A DNA stretch of 64,000 nucleotides from Pseudomonas farris (GTDB lineage: Bacteria > Pseudomonadota > Gammaproteobacteria > Pseudomonadales > Pseudomonadaceae): contig NZ_JAHSTV010000005.1 of the NCBI RefSeq assembly GCF_019145235.1, positions 422,030 to 486,029 of the forward strand, written 5' to 3'. Below are positions 48,877 through 57,845 of this stretch, in pieces (the stretch's first letter is position 1; every line of letters begins with the position of its first letter). Position numbers and translations under genes: made by a program. Under the pieces are notes generated by a model. That model saw only the letters and a program-made list of their open reading frames with translations. It had not been told where the DNA came from and did not search any database.

Positions 48877-51748
48877 TGCGAAACGCCCCAGCTTCGCCGA
48901 CGTGAAAGCGGCCTCTCTGAAAGAGATCAACCGGGTGCTTTCCCACTGGCTACCCACGGGCAAACGGGTCGATGGCGGTAAGGAATACACCGCCGCCAAT
49001 CCAACCCGCGCCGACAAGCGAGCCGGCTCGCTCAAGGTTAACTTGAGCAAAGGCACCTGGGCGGATTTTGCCACCGGTGACAAGGGCGGCGACCTGATCG
49101 ATCTGGTACGCTATCTGGAGGGCGGCACCGACGTCGAAGCCTGCAACAAGCTGGCGGATCTGCTGCGCGTTAGCGCCAGGACAGCTCCATCGAAGCCGGC
49201 CCCCAACAAAAGCGAAACTCCGGAATGGCTCGCCATGCAGCCGATCCCGGCCGAGGCCATGAACAAATGTCCGGCCAAACACCGGCAACACGGCACACCG
49301 TCTAAAGTCTGGATATATCGCGACGCTCAGGGCCAGCCAGTCATGGCGCTCTACCGCTTCGATTTGGGCCCGGATGAAGACGGCAAGCCACGCAAGGTGT
49401 TTGCCCCCTTAACCTGGTGCCAACGTGCCGACGGTCAAACGCAGCAATGGCGCTGGCAAGGTCTGCCTGAGCCGCGTCCTCTGCTGCGCTTGGATGAACT
49501 GGCGCAACGCGCAGAGGCTCCGGTCATTCTGTGCGAAGGCGAAAAGGCCGCCGACGCCGCGGCGGAGCTGCTACCCGGTTACGTGGCCACGTGCTGGCCA
49601 AACGGCTCGAACTCCTGGCACAAGGCCGACCTCACGTCGCTGAAAGGTCGGTCCGTGGTGTTGTGGCCCGACAACGACGCCAGTGGCCAAAGCTGCATGG
49701 ACGCCGTCGCCGGACAACTGAGCCAGATCGGTGCTGCGTCGGTGCGCGTGATCGCCCTGGACGTCTTCAAACGCAAGCCCACCCGCAAGAATGAACAACC
49801 GACCTTCAGCAAGGGTGGTCAATGGGACGACGGCGACGACGCGGCCGATGCCCAAGCCAAAGGCTGGACGGCGGCGCACGTTGCCGAGCTGGAACGCTGC
49901 GGCGAATTGTTTGGTGTTGAACCGGAGAAAGCACCAACCGAACCACCCGAAGCCAAGGCCAAACCGACGACTAAGCGCGCCGCGAAACCCAAAAACGATC
50001 TGCTGCCCGGCGGCTTTCGCCTGACACCTGAAGGCGTGTTTTATTCCGGCGACGATGGCGAGGCGCGCCCGGTGTGCTCGCCACTGGAGATCCTGGCGCG
50101 CACTCGTGATGCGCAAGGTCATAACTGGGGTTTGCTGGTCGAGTTCGACGATCCGGACGGCGCAAAAAAGCGCTGGAACATTCCGGCGCGGACCATGACC
50201 GGCGACTTCGGCAAGGACGTGCTGGGTCCACTCGTGGACATGGGCCTGCGCCTCGCCGGCAGTCGCTCTGGTCGCAATACCCGCAACGACCTGCAGAGCT
50301 ATCTCGGCGGCTTCGACAGCGCCCAGCGCGCGCGACTGGTCACTCGCTTGGGTTGGCACGACAGCGCCTTTCTGCTGCCCGAGCGACAGGTCGGCTCACA
50401 CGCGGAACACCTGCACTTCTATGAGGCCGGCGCGCAGCTGCCACCCATCAGCGAAGCCGGCACCCTGGAGCAGTGGCAAGAACAGATCGGTGCCTTGTGC
50501 ATCGGCAATCACCGCTTGGCGTTTGTGGCCAGCGTGGCGTTTGCCGGACCGCTGCTGCACATGCTCGGCCATGAGTCGGGTGGCTTTCACCTCTACGGTG
50601 ACAGCTCGGGCGGCAAGACCACACACCTGCAAGTGGCTGCCTCGATCTACGGCGGACCGCGTCTGGTGCGTTCCTGGCGCTCGACGGATAACGCCTTGGA
50701 ATCCATCGCCGCCGCGCATTCGGATGGGCTCTTGGTACTGGATGAAATCGGCATGTGCGACCCGCGCATCATAGGCGAAACGGTGTACATGCTCGGTAAC
50801 GGCACTGGGAAGGCTCGCGCCAATGATCGCGGACAAGCAGGCCGCCAGGTGCAGGAGTGGCGCTTGCTGTTTCTCTCGACCGGCGAGAAGACCTTGGCGC
50901 AGCACATGGCTGAAGCGAACAAGGAACTGAAAGCCGGCATGGAAGTGCGGATGCTCGCCGTGCCAGCGGACGCCAGTAAAGGACTAGGCATGTTCGACGC
51001 GCTGAACGGTTTTGATGATGCGGCGGCCCTCTCCGATGCACTCAAGGCACGGGTAGCCAAGTACTACGGCACACCGCTCACCGCGTTCCTGTCGGCTCTC
51101 TGTGAACCTGGCAAGCTGCACGGTTGGTCGGCCATCTTGCGCCACACCTTGGAGAGGTTCATTACCAAAGCACTGCCTGCCTCGGCGAGCGGCCAAGCGC
51201 ACCGTGCCGCCACTCGTTTTGGTCTGGCTGCAGCTGCCGGCGAGCTGGCCACTGCAATGGGCATAACGGGCTGGCCCGATGGCACAGCCACCACCGCCGC
51301 CCGAGTTTGCCTCAGCGCCTGGCTCAACGAGCGCGGGGGCGCCGGAAATCTTGAAGGTGACGCGATCCTGGCACGGCTGCGCCAAGTCATCGAGCGCTTC
51401 GGCGAAAGCCGCTTCACCCGCTGGGAGTCGGCGGCCGCGAAGGTCGATGAACACGGCCCCCGCACCATCGACCGCCTGGGCTTTCGCAAGACGCTGGAGC
51501 ACGGCTTGGGCGACGCATTGCACACCACCAACACCTACTACGTGTTGCCCGAGTCATGGCGCTCCGAAGTGTTCAAAGGCATGAACATCAATGCAGTGAA
51601 CAAGGAGCTTATTCGCCGTGGCGTCCTTGAGCCGGGTCCCAACGGCAAAGCCTCCTGCTCCGTCCGCTTACCAGGGATGGGCACCCAGCGTTGCTATGTA
51701 GTGAAGACCGTACCGGTAGCGGATGAGAGCGAGGCACAGGCCGCCTAG
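48866..51748 (+). CDS. Primase-helicase (Toprim + DUF927), P4 alpha-like replication protein
   Basis: 960 residues. Residues ~1-110 resemble a primase N-terminal zinc-free domain (GTWADFATGDKGGDLIDLV). A Toprim domain follows (VILCEGEKAADAA, VVLWPDNDASGQ; ~225-290). After a Lys/Pro-rich linker (~350-380) comes a DUF927 helicase-like ATPase with Walker A GDSSGGKTT and Walker B LLVLDEIGM, then a C-terminal region that may bind the origin. It should start replication of the excised island. It lies at the end of the coupled small-gene chain, which the C4-type RNA could switch off. Confidence 0.92.
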   Translation: MTNNAKRPSFADVKAASLKEINRVLSHWLPTGKRVDGGKEYTAANPTRADKRAGSLKVNLSKGTWADFATGDKGGDLIDLVRYLEGGTDVEACNKLADLLRVSARTAPSKPAPNKSETPEWLAMQPIPAEAMNKCPAKHRQHGTPSKVWIYRDAQGQPVMALYRFDLGPDEDGKPRKVFAPLTWCQRADGQTQQWRWQGLPEPRPLLRLDELAQRAEAPVILCEGEKAADAAAELLPGYVATCWPNGSNSWHKADLTSLKGRSVVLWPDNDASGQSCMDAVAGQLSQIGAASVRVIALDVFKRKPTRKNEQPTFSKGGQWDDGDDAADAQAKGWTAAHVAELERCGELFGVEPEKAPTEPPEAKAKPTTKRAAKPKNDLLPGGFRLTPEGVFYSGDDGEARPVCSPLEILARTRDAQGHNWGLLVEFDDPDGAKKRWNIPARTMTGDFGKDVLGPLVDMGLRLAGSRSGRNTRNDLQSYLGGFDSAQRARLVTRLGWHDSAFLLPERQVGSHAEHLHFYEAGAQLPPISEAGTLEQWQEQIGALCIGNHRLAFVASVAFAGPLLHMLGHESGGFHLYGDSSGGKTTHLQVAASIYGGPRLVRSWRSTDNALESIAAAHSDGLLVLDEIGMCDPRIIGETVYMLGNGTGKARANDRGQAGRQVQEWRLLFLSTGEKTLAQHMAEANKELKAGMEVRMLAVPADASKGLGMFDALNGFDDAAALSDALKARVAKYYGTPLTAFLSALCEPGKLHGWSAILRHTLERFITKALPASASGQAHRAATRFGLAAAAGELATAMGITGWPDGTATTAARVCLSAWLNERGGAGNLEGDAILARLRQVIERFGESRFTRWESAAAKVDEHGPRTIDRLGFRKTLEHGLGDALHTTNTYYVLPESWRSEVFKGMNINAVNKELIRRGVLEPGPNGKASCSVRLPGMGTQRCYVVKTVPVADESEAQAA

Positions 51749-51839
51749 TGGCCAGCCTACTGACAGAGGTAGAGCCGGCCCGATCCGGCCTCGCCAGCCA
51801 CTCATTGAACCCACATTCATATTGCACAGGACAAAACAC

Positions 51840-52682
51840 ATGAACAGCATTCAGCAATTGAAAGACGCTCGCGCCAAATTGGTCATTGAAATGGACGCCA
51901 TCAACACGGAGCCACCATCCCTTGAGGCTTCGCTTGAAAGCGAAGACGTCATCAACTCTGGCAAAGAAAGCGCGGTCGAGTTCAACTCCAGCGATCACAA
52001 ACGAAGGATCGATTCAATCAAGCTTGAGATTCATATACTGGATCAAAAACTTAATCGTCTAGAAACCCTTGCCGATCGAGAAAGCTTGATGGCTGGCTAC
52101 ATCGCCGACATGGCGAATTGGGTGGCTGATGAGCTCGAACTCAATGCAAAACGGGAAAGCCTCAGCACTCGCTTGGAGGAAGTTCGCAAGCAATCACAAG
52201 AAGAGATAGCGAGCGCACGGCAGGCTGAGACCCAGGCGGCTACCGCTTACGCACAAGCTGTGGCGTGGGGTGATTTGGAAGGCGAAAAAGTTGCCAGCAG
52301 CGACGCTCAGAAAGCTGCGAAAAATCTCACTGCCGCCACGGAACAGCATCGCCGTCAGCAACTGATTATCACAGCCCTGGAGCAGGAGCTGGCCACCGTT
52401 GACCATCACATAACCGAGGCTCAAGAGGAACACCAGAAAATAGAGAGAAAAGCCTTACAGCTCGCCCATGACGCACTACAAGAAAAGTGGAATGAAGCCG
52501 CTCAGGCGCTGCTCGATGCGGGGGGTAAGCTTTATGCCGCCGCCCGACTGATCGGCCGGGACCCAATATCACTGCTCAAGCTCGACATTCCCGAGCAGGG
52601 TGGACACTTTGGCAGCTGGAAATGGCGTGACCTGGCGGACCGTGGGAGCCAGCACCGCACTCGCGATCTGCTCTCGATGTAA
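51840..52682 (+). CDS. Coiled-coil protein of unknown function
   Basis: 280 residues from the ATG at 51840. Long heptad-rich helices cover ~1-220 (IDSIKLEIHILDQKLNRLET, QQLIITALEQELATVDHHIT). A short C-terminal globular part (GGHFGSWKWRDLADRG) carries Trp and Arg. No membrane segment or signal. In phage satellites such proteins next to the replicase may aid replication or partition; this is inference. The gap to the primase gene is 91 bases. Confidence 0.75.
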   Translation: MNSIQQLKDARAKLVIEMDAINTEPPSLEASLESEDVINSGKESAVEFNSSDHKRRIDSIKLEIHILDQKLNRLETLADRESLMAGYIADMANWVADELELNAKRESLSTRLEEVRKQSQEEIASARQAETQAATAYAQAVAWGDLEGEKVASSDAQKAAKNLTAATEQHRRQQLIITALEQELATVDHHITEAQEEHQKIERKALQLAHDALQEKWNEAAQALLDAGGKLYAAARLIGRDPISLLKLDIPEQGGHFGSWKWRDLADRGSQHRTRDLLSM

Positions 52683-52697
52683 CTGCCGACTCCCCTG

Positions 52698-52724
52698 AAA
52701 CAGCCTGCTTTCGCGGGCTGTTTA
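52698..52724 (+). terminator. Weak terminator after the coiled-coil gene
   Basis: AAACAGCCTGC..GCGGGCTGTTT hairpin 15 bases after the stop; the T-run is short. Confidence 0.6.
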
Positions 52725-52745
52725 AATCATCCAAGGATCGAAGCC

Positions 52746-52931
52746 ATGAACGCAGCGACACAAAACAGCTCATCCATGTCCGAAACGCTTAAAGCGAGAA
52801 AAGTCCACCTGACCGCCCTACTCAAGATCGTGGATACCAAAATCGGAAAAAGCACAGCGATGCAGAAGCTCACCATCACTGCGATCAAGGCAGAAATGGG
52901 GCTAATCGAGCATAAGCTGAAAAAACGGTGA
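52746..52931 (+). CDS. Small basic helical protein
   Basis: 61 residues (MNAATQNSSSMSETLKARKV, ending AEMGLIEHKLKKR). Rich in Lys; likely two amphipathic helices. Good ribosome-binding site (AAGGA, 8 bases). It resembles a shortened helix of the preceding coiled-coil protein but I cannot show homology. Last rightward gene before the IS debris. Confidence 0.55.
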   Translation: MNAATQNSSSMSETLKARKVHLTALLKIVDTKIGKSTAMQKLTITAIKAEMGLIEHKLKKR

Positions 52932-52993
52932 TTAGAATAAGCGAAAGCTCGCGAAAGCTTCCGTTGCATTCAAATTCCGCAGGCAGCTTCCGG

Positions 52994-53163
52994 CCGATGT
53001 GTTGAAAAAGTCGACGCTACCTAGCTAGTGGTGAAAACGCCTTTTTTGCACGCTGCTACTTCAAATCTGAGCCCTGAAACTTTTGCGTAAAAATACAGAT
53101 TTCAATCTCAGACACGTACTTTTTTGCCGGGGAAACCGAAGCCGACTTTTTCAATAGCATCGG
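52994..53163. mobile_element. MITE-like or IS-end remnant (about 170 bp)
   Basis: TTGAAAAAGTCG at 53002 and its exact complement at 53143; the match extends outward to CCGATG with one base inserted (~20 bp per arm). No gene inside. It looks like a deletion derivative holding both ends of an insertion sequence. Confidence 0.6.
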
Positions 53164-53252
53164 ACAAAAGCGGGCATCGGGTGTCTACAGATTCAGGGGC
53201 GAATCAGTCGGCCATAATCGCGCCACGCTAATGAAATGGCTAACAGTTCTAT

Positions 53253-53381
53253 CTATTCGTGAACCAAGTTGGCATTGATGCCATGGCGCAGGGCTGCGCC
53301 GGCAATCGACGCCTCGGATTGCAGGTATTCATGAACAATCTGGACCTTGAAGAATTGGAGATAGGTGGTGTGTTGGCGCAT
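53253..53381 (-). pseudogene. IS66-family TnpA fragment
   Basis: On the minus strand a 42-residue frame from the ATG at 53381 reads MRQHTTYLQFFKVQIVHEYL and ends ASIAGAALRHGINANLVHE before a stop. This is the N-terminal helix-turn-helix of the IS66 accessory protein TnpA, cut off before the rest. No TnpB or TnpC remains nearby. Confidence 0.75.
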
Positions 53382-53660
53382 GGCGATCCTTGCGGTAAAG
53401 GCAATGCGGTCCACGTACTTTAAGTGGACACCATCGTCCTTAATGCTGGGATTCTGAAGGCTTGTTCACCCGGCCCCTTACCTTTAAGCTCCATGCCCAG
53501 ATTCCGCTTTGAGGCAGAAAGCCCCTTGCCAGGGGTTGACGCTATGAGTGTTATCTAAGTGGTTTCTTGCTACACTACTGGTGTGCGGAGGCAAAATTCG
53601 GCTGCAGGCCGTGTGAATTATTGGTTTCGGCCAGTGACTCCTATACCTCCCACTCCTATT
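53382..53660. other. Gap between IS66 fragment and DUF3800 gene
   Basis: No gene on either strand that I can support. A short hairpin CCCCTTGCCAGGGG (53523-53536), followed on the minus strand by CTTTCTG, could be a weak terminator for the leftward defence-type operon. Confidence 0.5.
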
Positions 53661-54479
53661 TCACGCTTCTTGGCTTTTGGCCAGGGGGCGTTTCTTGTTG
53701 TAGACCACCCCTTTTCGACCGCCTTCAATGCGGTCGATGTCTTCGATCTCGACTACTTGGTCCCAGATGAGCTCCATATAACGATCTTCGTCACGCTCGT
53801 AATATCGTTGCAATGCCCAAAGACAATAGTCAACGGCCTGCAGGCCGGCAGTTTCGGGCGGAGTACTAGCAACAATGGAGACAGTAGCGGATCTTCGTAC
53901 ACCGTAGTCTGACTCGAAGCGTGCTTCTGCCCTCTCAATGGCGGTTCGAAAGGCGTGAGTGCGCGACTTACTGCCGCGCTTGGCGAAGCAGATATTGAGT
54001 TGGTCGGTCATGGGATGATAGCGCCGGAACAGCTCCTCAACGAGGGTGTCATACAGTTCGTCACCACGATAACGGTATCCAGGCTCACGTTCGTTGCGTT
54101 GGCGCACATAGCTCAGCAGCGCGGACTTAGTTCGCACTACGCCGTAGAAGCGCAAGTCGAATCCTGCCAGCAAACGGAAAACTTCGCGTCGCACTTCAGG
54201 CACGTCGTCTTTTGCATGGAAAGCGCGCGCAGTCTTGCCTCGCTCAGGCTGCATGGACGGTACCCGCTTGAAGTAGGGATCGGCCAACAGGTCACCTCGA
54301 AGCTGCTTCAGTGCAGCTTCGAGTGCTGCTGGTTCATCCACATCTAGCTTGCCAAGTATGAATGTTCGTGAACATCCCTCCTGCCCAACAAGAATGCGCC
54401 CCTTGGAGTCGAAAAGTGTAGGATCGCCAGCCTCATCAACAAAGAAGTGTAATTCGCTGGGATTAGTCTCGTCCGTCAT
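53661..54479 (-). CDS. DUF3800 protein, third gene of the putative defence operon
   Basis: 272 residues from the ATG at 54479 (MTDETNPSELHFFVDEAGDP). The N-terminal FVDEAGD is the defining DUF3800 motif; the family is thought to have an RNase H-like fold with acidic residues for metal binding, which would make it a nuclease. Further acidic/basic conserved pieces: FHAKDDVPEVRREVFRLLAG and AVDYCLWALQRYYERDEDRY near the end. It starts 2 bases after the methyltransferase stop, with AGGAGAG in the end of that gene. Nuclease activity is inference. Confidence 0.85.
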   Translation of the reverse strand: MTDETNPSELHFFVDEAGDPTLFDSKGRILVGQEGCSRTFILGKLDVDEPAALEAALKQLRGDLLADPYFKRVPSMQPERGKTARAFHAKDDVPEVRREVFRLLAGFDLRFYGVVRTKSALLSYVRQRNEREPGYRYRGDELYDTLVEELFRRYHPMTDQLNICFAKRGSKSRTHAFRTAIERAEARFESDYGVRRSATVSIVASTPPETAGLQAVDYCLWALQRYYERDEDRYMELIWDQVVEIEDIDRIEGGRKGVVYNKKRPLAKSQEA

Positions 54480-54481
54480 AT

Positions 54482-57400
54482 TCACTCTCCTGGCTCGAAT
54501 GCCCCGGGCCATCCACCATGCGCACCGATAACACAATCAATTTCCGTCATTAACCGTATGGTTTCGGACAGGCAGACAATAATCTTTTCGTAGTGTGTTA
54601 TGTCTTCGTCAGAAAGCGGGCGGCCCTTGCGGTCTTTCAGCCATTTTTCGCATACCTTGTAACCTCCAAGGTGGAAGTTCCAGACCTCCGCTGATACGCC
54701 GTGAAAGCCAGAGGAACCAGGCGTGGTCTCACTCTTCGTACCACCTGCGTCTATCCATACAGTATTATTGGCGTAGCCTACCTTGACCACCTCTCTTCCC
54801 GATCCGACAAAATTTGTAATTTTCTGTACAAGAACAGATGATTCAAATAGATGTAATTCAGTAAGCTCACCGCCGATTCTAATGAGCTCACTTAACAAAT
54901 CTAGATTAGAAGTAGTTAAGAGCATCGGAAACCCCTGCGAGTTAGCGGTGCGGTAACGGCGTCGATATTCAGGCGAATGACAAAGGCCAAACAACCAAAA
55001 AAGGACATCCTCGGGCCCCGTAGTTGTCTTGCAATCACCTTGCCCCGTCGGAACGAATGTTGTACCTGTGGCCGAACACCATGCCCTGATGAACTCGGGA
55101 CTTAGGTTGTGAGTTACTTCCAGATCTCCGCCAAGCAGACTTTCGAAGCGATACAGAGGAAAGTATGTTGTCCCTCTGTCATGAGTACCTGTCTTCATTT
55201 CTACCATAAGTCGTGAGACTCCGATGCTGAATCGATCAGGTGTCGTCCAGGTACTCGAGCAGATCAAGCCGATATTTCGACCTGACACCACGTGTTTCAT
55301 GGTTGGATACGAGCGACTCTTCACGACTTTTTCATGGTAAAAAATTCTACGAACATCGAACGGGCGGTAGAGAATCGAATGAATACTTTCTTGGGCGTTC
55401 GTTCCGGAAAAAAGATTACTATCAAAGCCTCGGATCTGCTCGTGGAGTGAGCTGTCGTCAAAAGCGATTGCTACCGCGTCCCGGTTCGTTTTTATCCCCG
55501 CTCCAAATTTTAAAAATACCGTATCCAGGCGACGAGTAACAATTTTTTGAGCGTCGTCCGAAGGTGTGAACCCACAGTTTTCGGAGTTGGGTTTTATCAA
55601 ATGCCACTTAGTAGAATTTAGGGTACCCGATGTGAGCTCTGCATATTTTTCGGTGCGCCGCCCAAGCAAGTCAGCATATTGGATTTCAGATGAGCCGTCT
55701 GGATGGGACCGAGCGTATAAATGAATAGCAACAGCTTGAACTATTTCAAAAACATTTTCGTCATCATCTGCCCCTTCAATAATCTCATTACCCCCTCCAT
55801 GTAAATTAACTTCATATAACTTGCTAAACTCACGCATGAGATGCTCACGCATTCCACGCAGTGACGTAGAGGCGAGCATCGTTCCATTTGTAATGTATCC
55901 CAGTACGCCAACGCCGGACGCACCTATTATGTCCTGTGCCACTGAAAAAAATTTAACAAAATCGTCCTGAATATTTCTTTCAAATTGAAGTTGATTTCTT
56001 TCTCGGATTGATGAGCCTCGAAAGGTTCTATATTTATCTACTATTCGCCTGGCTTCAGGAGATAGGTTCGCTGAATAGTTGGCATAAGGAGGATTTCCTA
56101 AAACTACAGTAAATCGTTTGAGTCGTTTTATTTCGTTTACGGCTGCGGCCTCATGAGCAAGAGCCGCGAAATCCGGCATTTGAAGCTGTCTCTGCCATGG
56201 TTCAAGTGCATTAGTGAGATAAACCCGGGCGCGCTCGCTACTGCCAAATCGGTAGCCAGTTTCAGCAAGTTTTAGTCCTATTTTCATGTGCGCGATGGCA
56301 TAGGGCGCCATCATCAGCTCGTAAGCATGCAGGCGCGGAAGCAGGTGCTTTGGCACATACTCATTCCACGCGTCACATCGCTCAGCATCTCTAAGCCCTT
56401 CTTTTTTCCACTTCGCTACTAACGTGTCATGAATGACATCGATTACTTCGACGAGAAAGGTGGCAGTGCCCGTTGCGGGGTCCAAAATCTGAACGAAATG
56501 CTCGTCCGGTGAGATCCTAAAGGACTCGCCTGGCCCATCGGTGATAGAAGGGAGCGATAGCTCGGGACGCTTTGCCAGCATCTCGCCCCAAGTAGCTGTG
56601 TCGGCTAGCCCATCGACCAGGCCGAACTCAGTTTGAAGGAGTTCGTGGACGCCTCGAACGATGAAGGACACAACGGCTTGGGGTGTGTAAAACACGCCGC
56701 GCTGAATCTTCAATTTCTTGTCGTAGGCGGCGAGGAAATCCTCATAAAAGTGAATAACAGGATCTTCATCGCGGCGCCTGTTGCCAAAATCGTTGAGCAC
56801 TAGGTCAAGTCGCGTCTTACTGCTCCTGAGCAAATCGACGACTTCTTGGATGCCTAACTCATCAAAGTCGAGCTTCCCCTTGCGTCCACCGGCTTTCAGG
56901 AAGCTCTCCAGCATTTCCTTCAGAAACGGGTTTGTCACCGGCACCATGGCAACCACGTCTTCCTGAATGACGGCTGTGCCGGCACCCGGCACGGCGCGCG
57001 ATACAGCCGCAGAGAACAAGCCATATGTAATGGTTTGGGCATACATGTCGGCGAAGGTCGCTTCGTCCAGATCATGTATCAGCGCCGTCTTAAAGCCCGA
57101 CATCAATTTTCGGAGGGGCCCAGTACCGCTTTCATGCTGCAACACCATTAATGCGCGGTTGCGGATGCGCTGGGCAAGCTCAGCAAGTCGCTGCGCAAGC
57201 TCTTTGGCTGTGTCGATGACTTGGTGATGGCGAATTTCAAAGGCCTGAGACCAATTGGCGCGCCATCCTTCCACATCTCCGGTATCCTTGGGCCATACTA
57301 ATTGGCTACTAAGCATGTCAGCGACATAATCCAATTTCAGATTGGTATCGTCATCATCCCAGCCGAGCACGCGCAACGTCGGCTTGTTGTCCGCGAACTC

Positions 57401-57823
57401 TCCTTCAGGTTCACTGAAATGGGCTAATGTAAGTTGGCGCTCTTCTTCTTTTCCGTAAGCCGAGATGAAGAGTAGATCGTGCTGCCTCCAGGCTGCTTGC
57501 TGTGCCTTGTTCGCACTTCCACGTTTTCTCATGACTAGAGCATTGAGGACGCGTCGCAGGATTACGATGGGTAATCGTTTCTTCTCAAAATCGATGAAAA
57601 AAATACCCCAAGGCTGGCCGGTTTCCAGCGGGCGAAGCTGCTTGATGGCGCGGATGCCTATTCGTTCGGATTCTTTGAGGCCAAGATCATCGGACCAATC
57701 AAAGGTGAGATCATCCTCGTCTTCGAACTGATCGATCGGCCAATCCAGCTCATCCCGCAAAAATTCCAGGAGCTGGGTAAAATTCTTGATTCCCCGCAGG
57801 CGCAGTCGCTGTGCTTCCGTCAT
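54482..57823 (-). CDS. Type IIG/ISP-like DNA adenine methyltransferase
   Basis: 1113 residues. The N-terminal ~340 residues hold no helicase or recognisable nuclease motif. The N6-adenine methyltransferase core follows: GVFYTP at 376-381, SAM-binding DPATGTATF at 448-456 and catalytic NPPY at 577-580. About 400 residues after this probably form the target recognition domain. Sequence style is closest to type ISP/Eco57I enzymes, but those fuse nuclease and helicase to the same chain; here they lie in the upstream gene. The recognition half (~54.6-56.1 kb) is visibly more AT-rich than the rest, hinting at module exchange. Confidence 0.9.
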   Translation of the reverse strand: MTEAQRLRLRGIKNFTQLLEFLRDELDWPIDQFEDEDDLTFDWSDDLGLKESERIGIRAIKQLRPLETGQPWGIFFIDFEKKRLPIVILRRVLNALVMRKRGSANKAQQAAWRQHDLLFISAYGKEEERQLTLAHFSEPEGEFADNKPTLRVLGWDDDDTNLKLDYVADMLSSQLVWPKDTGDVEGWRANWSQAFEIRHHQVIDTAKELAQRLAELAQRIRNRALMVLQHESGTGPLRKLMSGFKTALIHDLDEATFADMYAQTITYGLFSAAVSRAVPGAGTAVIQEDVVAMVPVTNPFLKEMLESFLKAGGRKGKLDFDELGIQEVVDLLRSSKTRLDLVLNDFGNRRRDEDPVIHFYEDFLAAYDKKLKIQRGVFYTPQAVVSFIVRGVHELLQTEFGLVDGLADTATWGEMLAKRPELSLPSITDGPGESFRISPDEHFVQILDPATGTATFLVEVIDVIHDTLVAKWKKEGLRDAERCDAWNEYVPKHLLPRLHAYELMMAPYAIAHMKIGLKLAETGYRFGSSERARVYLTNALEPWQRQLQMPDFAALAHEAAAVNEIKRLKRFTVVLGNPPYANYSANLSPEARRIVDKYRTFRGSSIRERNQLQFERNIQDDFVKFFSVAQDIIGASGVGVLGYITNGTMLASTSLRGMREHLMREFSKLYEVNLHGGGNEIIEGADDDENVFEIVQAVAIHLYARSHPDGSSEIQYADLLGRRTEKYAELTSGTLNSTKWHLIKPNSENCGFTPSDDAQKIVTRRLDTVFLKFGAGIKTNRDAVAIAFDDSSLHEQIRGFDSNLFSGTNAQESIHSILYRPFDVRRIFYHEKVVKSRSYPTMKHVVSGRNIGLICSSTWTTPDRFSIGVSRLMVEMKTGTHDRGTTYFPLYRFESLLGGDLEVTHNLSPEFIRAWCSATGTTFVPTGQGDCKTTTGPEDVLFWLFGLCHSPEYRRRYRTANSQGFPMLLTTSNLDLLSELIRIGGELTELHLFESSVLVQKITNFVGSGREVVKVGYANNTVWIDAGGTKSETTPGSSGFHGVSAEVWNFHLGGYKVCEKWLKDRKGRPLSDEDITHYEKIIVCLSETIRLMTEIDCVIGAHGGWPGAFEPGE

Positions 57824-57845
57824 TTTTTTTCCTTATTCTCAATGC

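Noticed and set aside
48866..51748. Prophage with structural genes
   Set aside because: The replicase is present, but no terminase, portal, capsid, tail or lysis gene is found in the island, so a satellite or integrated plasmid-like element fits better.
53559..53912. Rightward frame overlapping the DUF3800 gene
   Set aside because: It is antisense to a well-supported gene and has no recognisable content.
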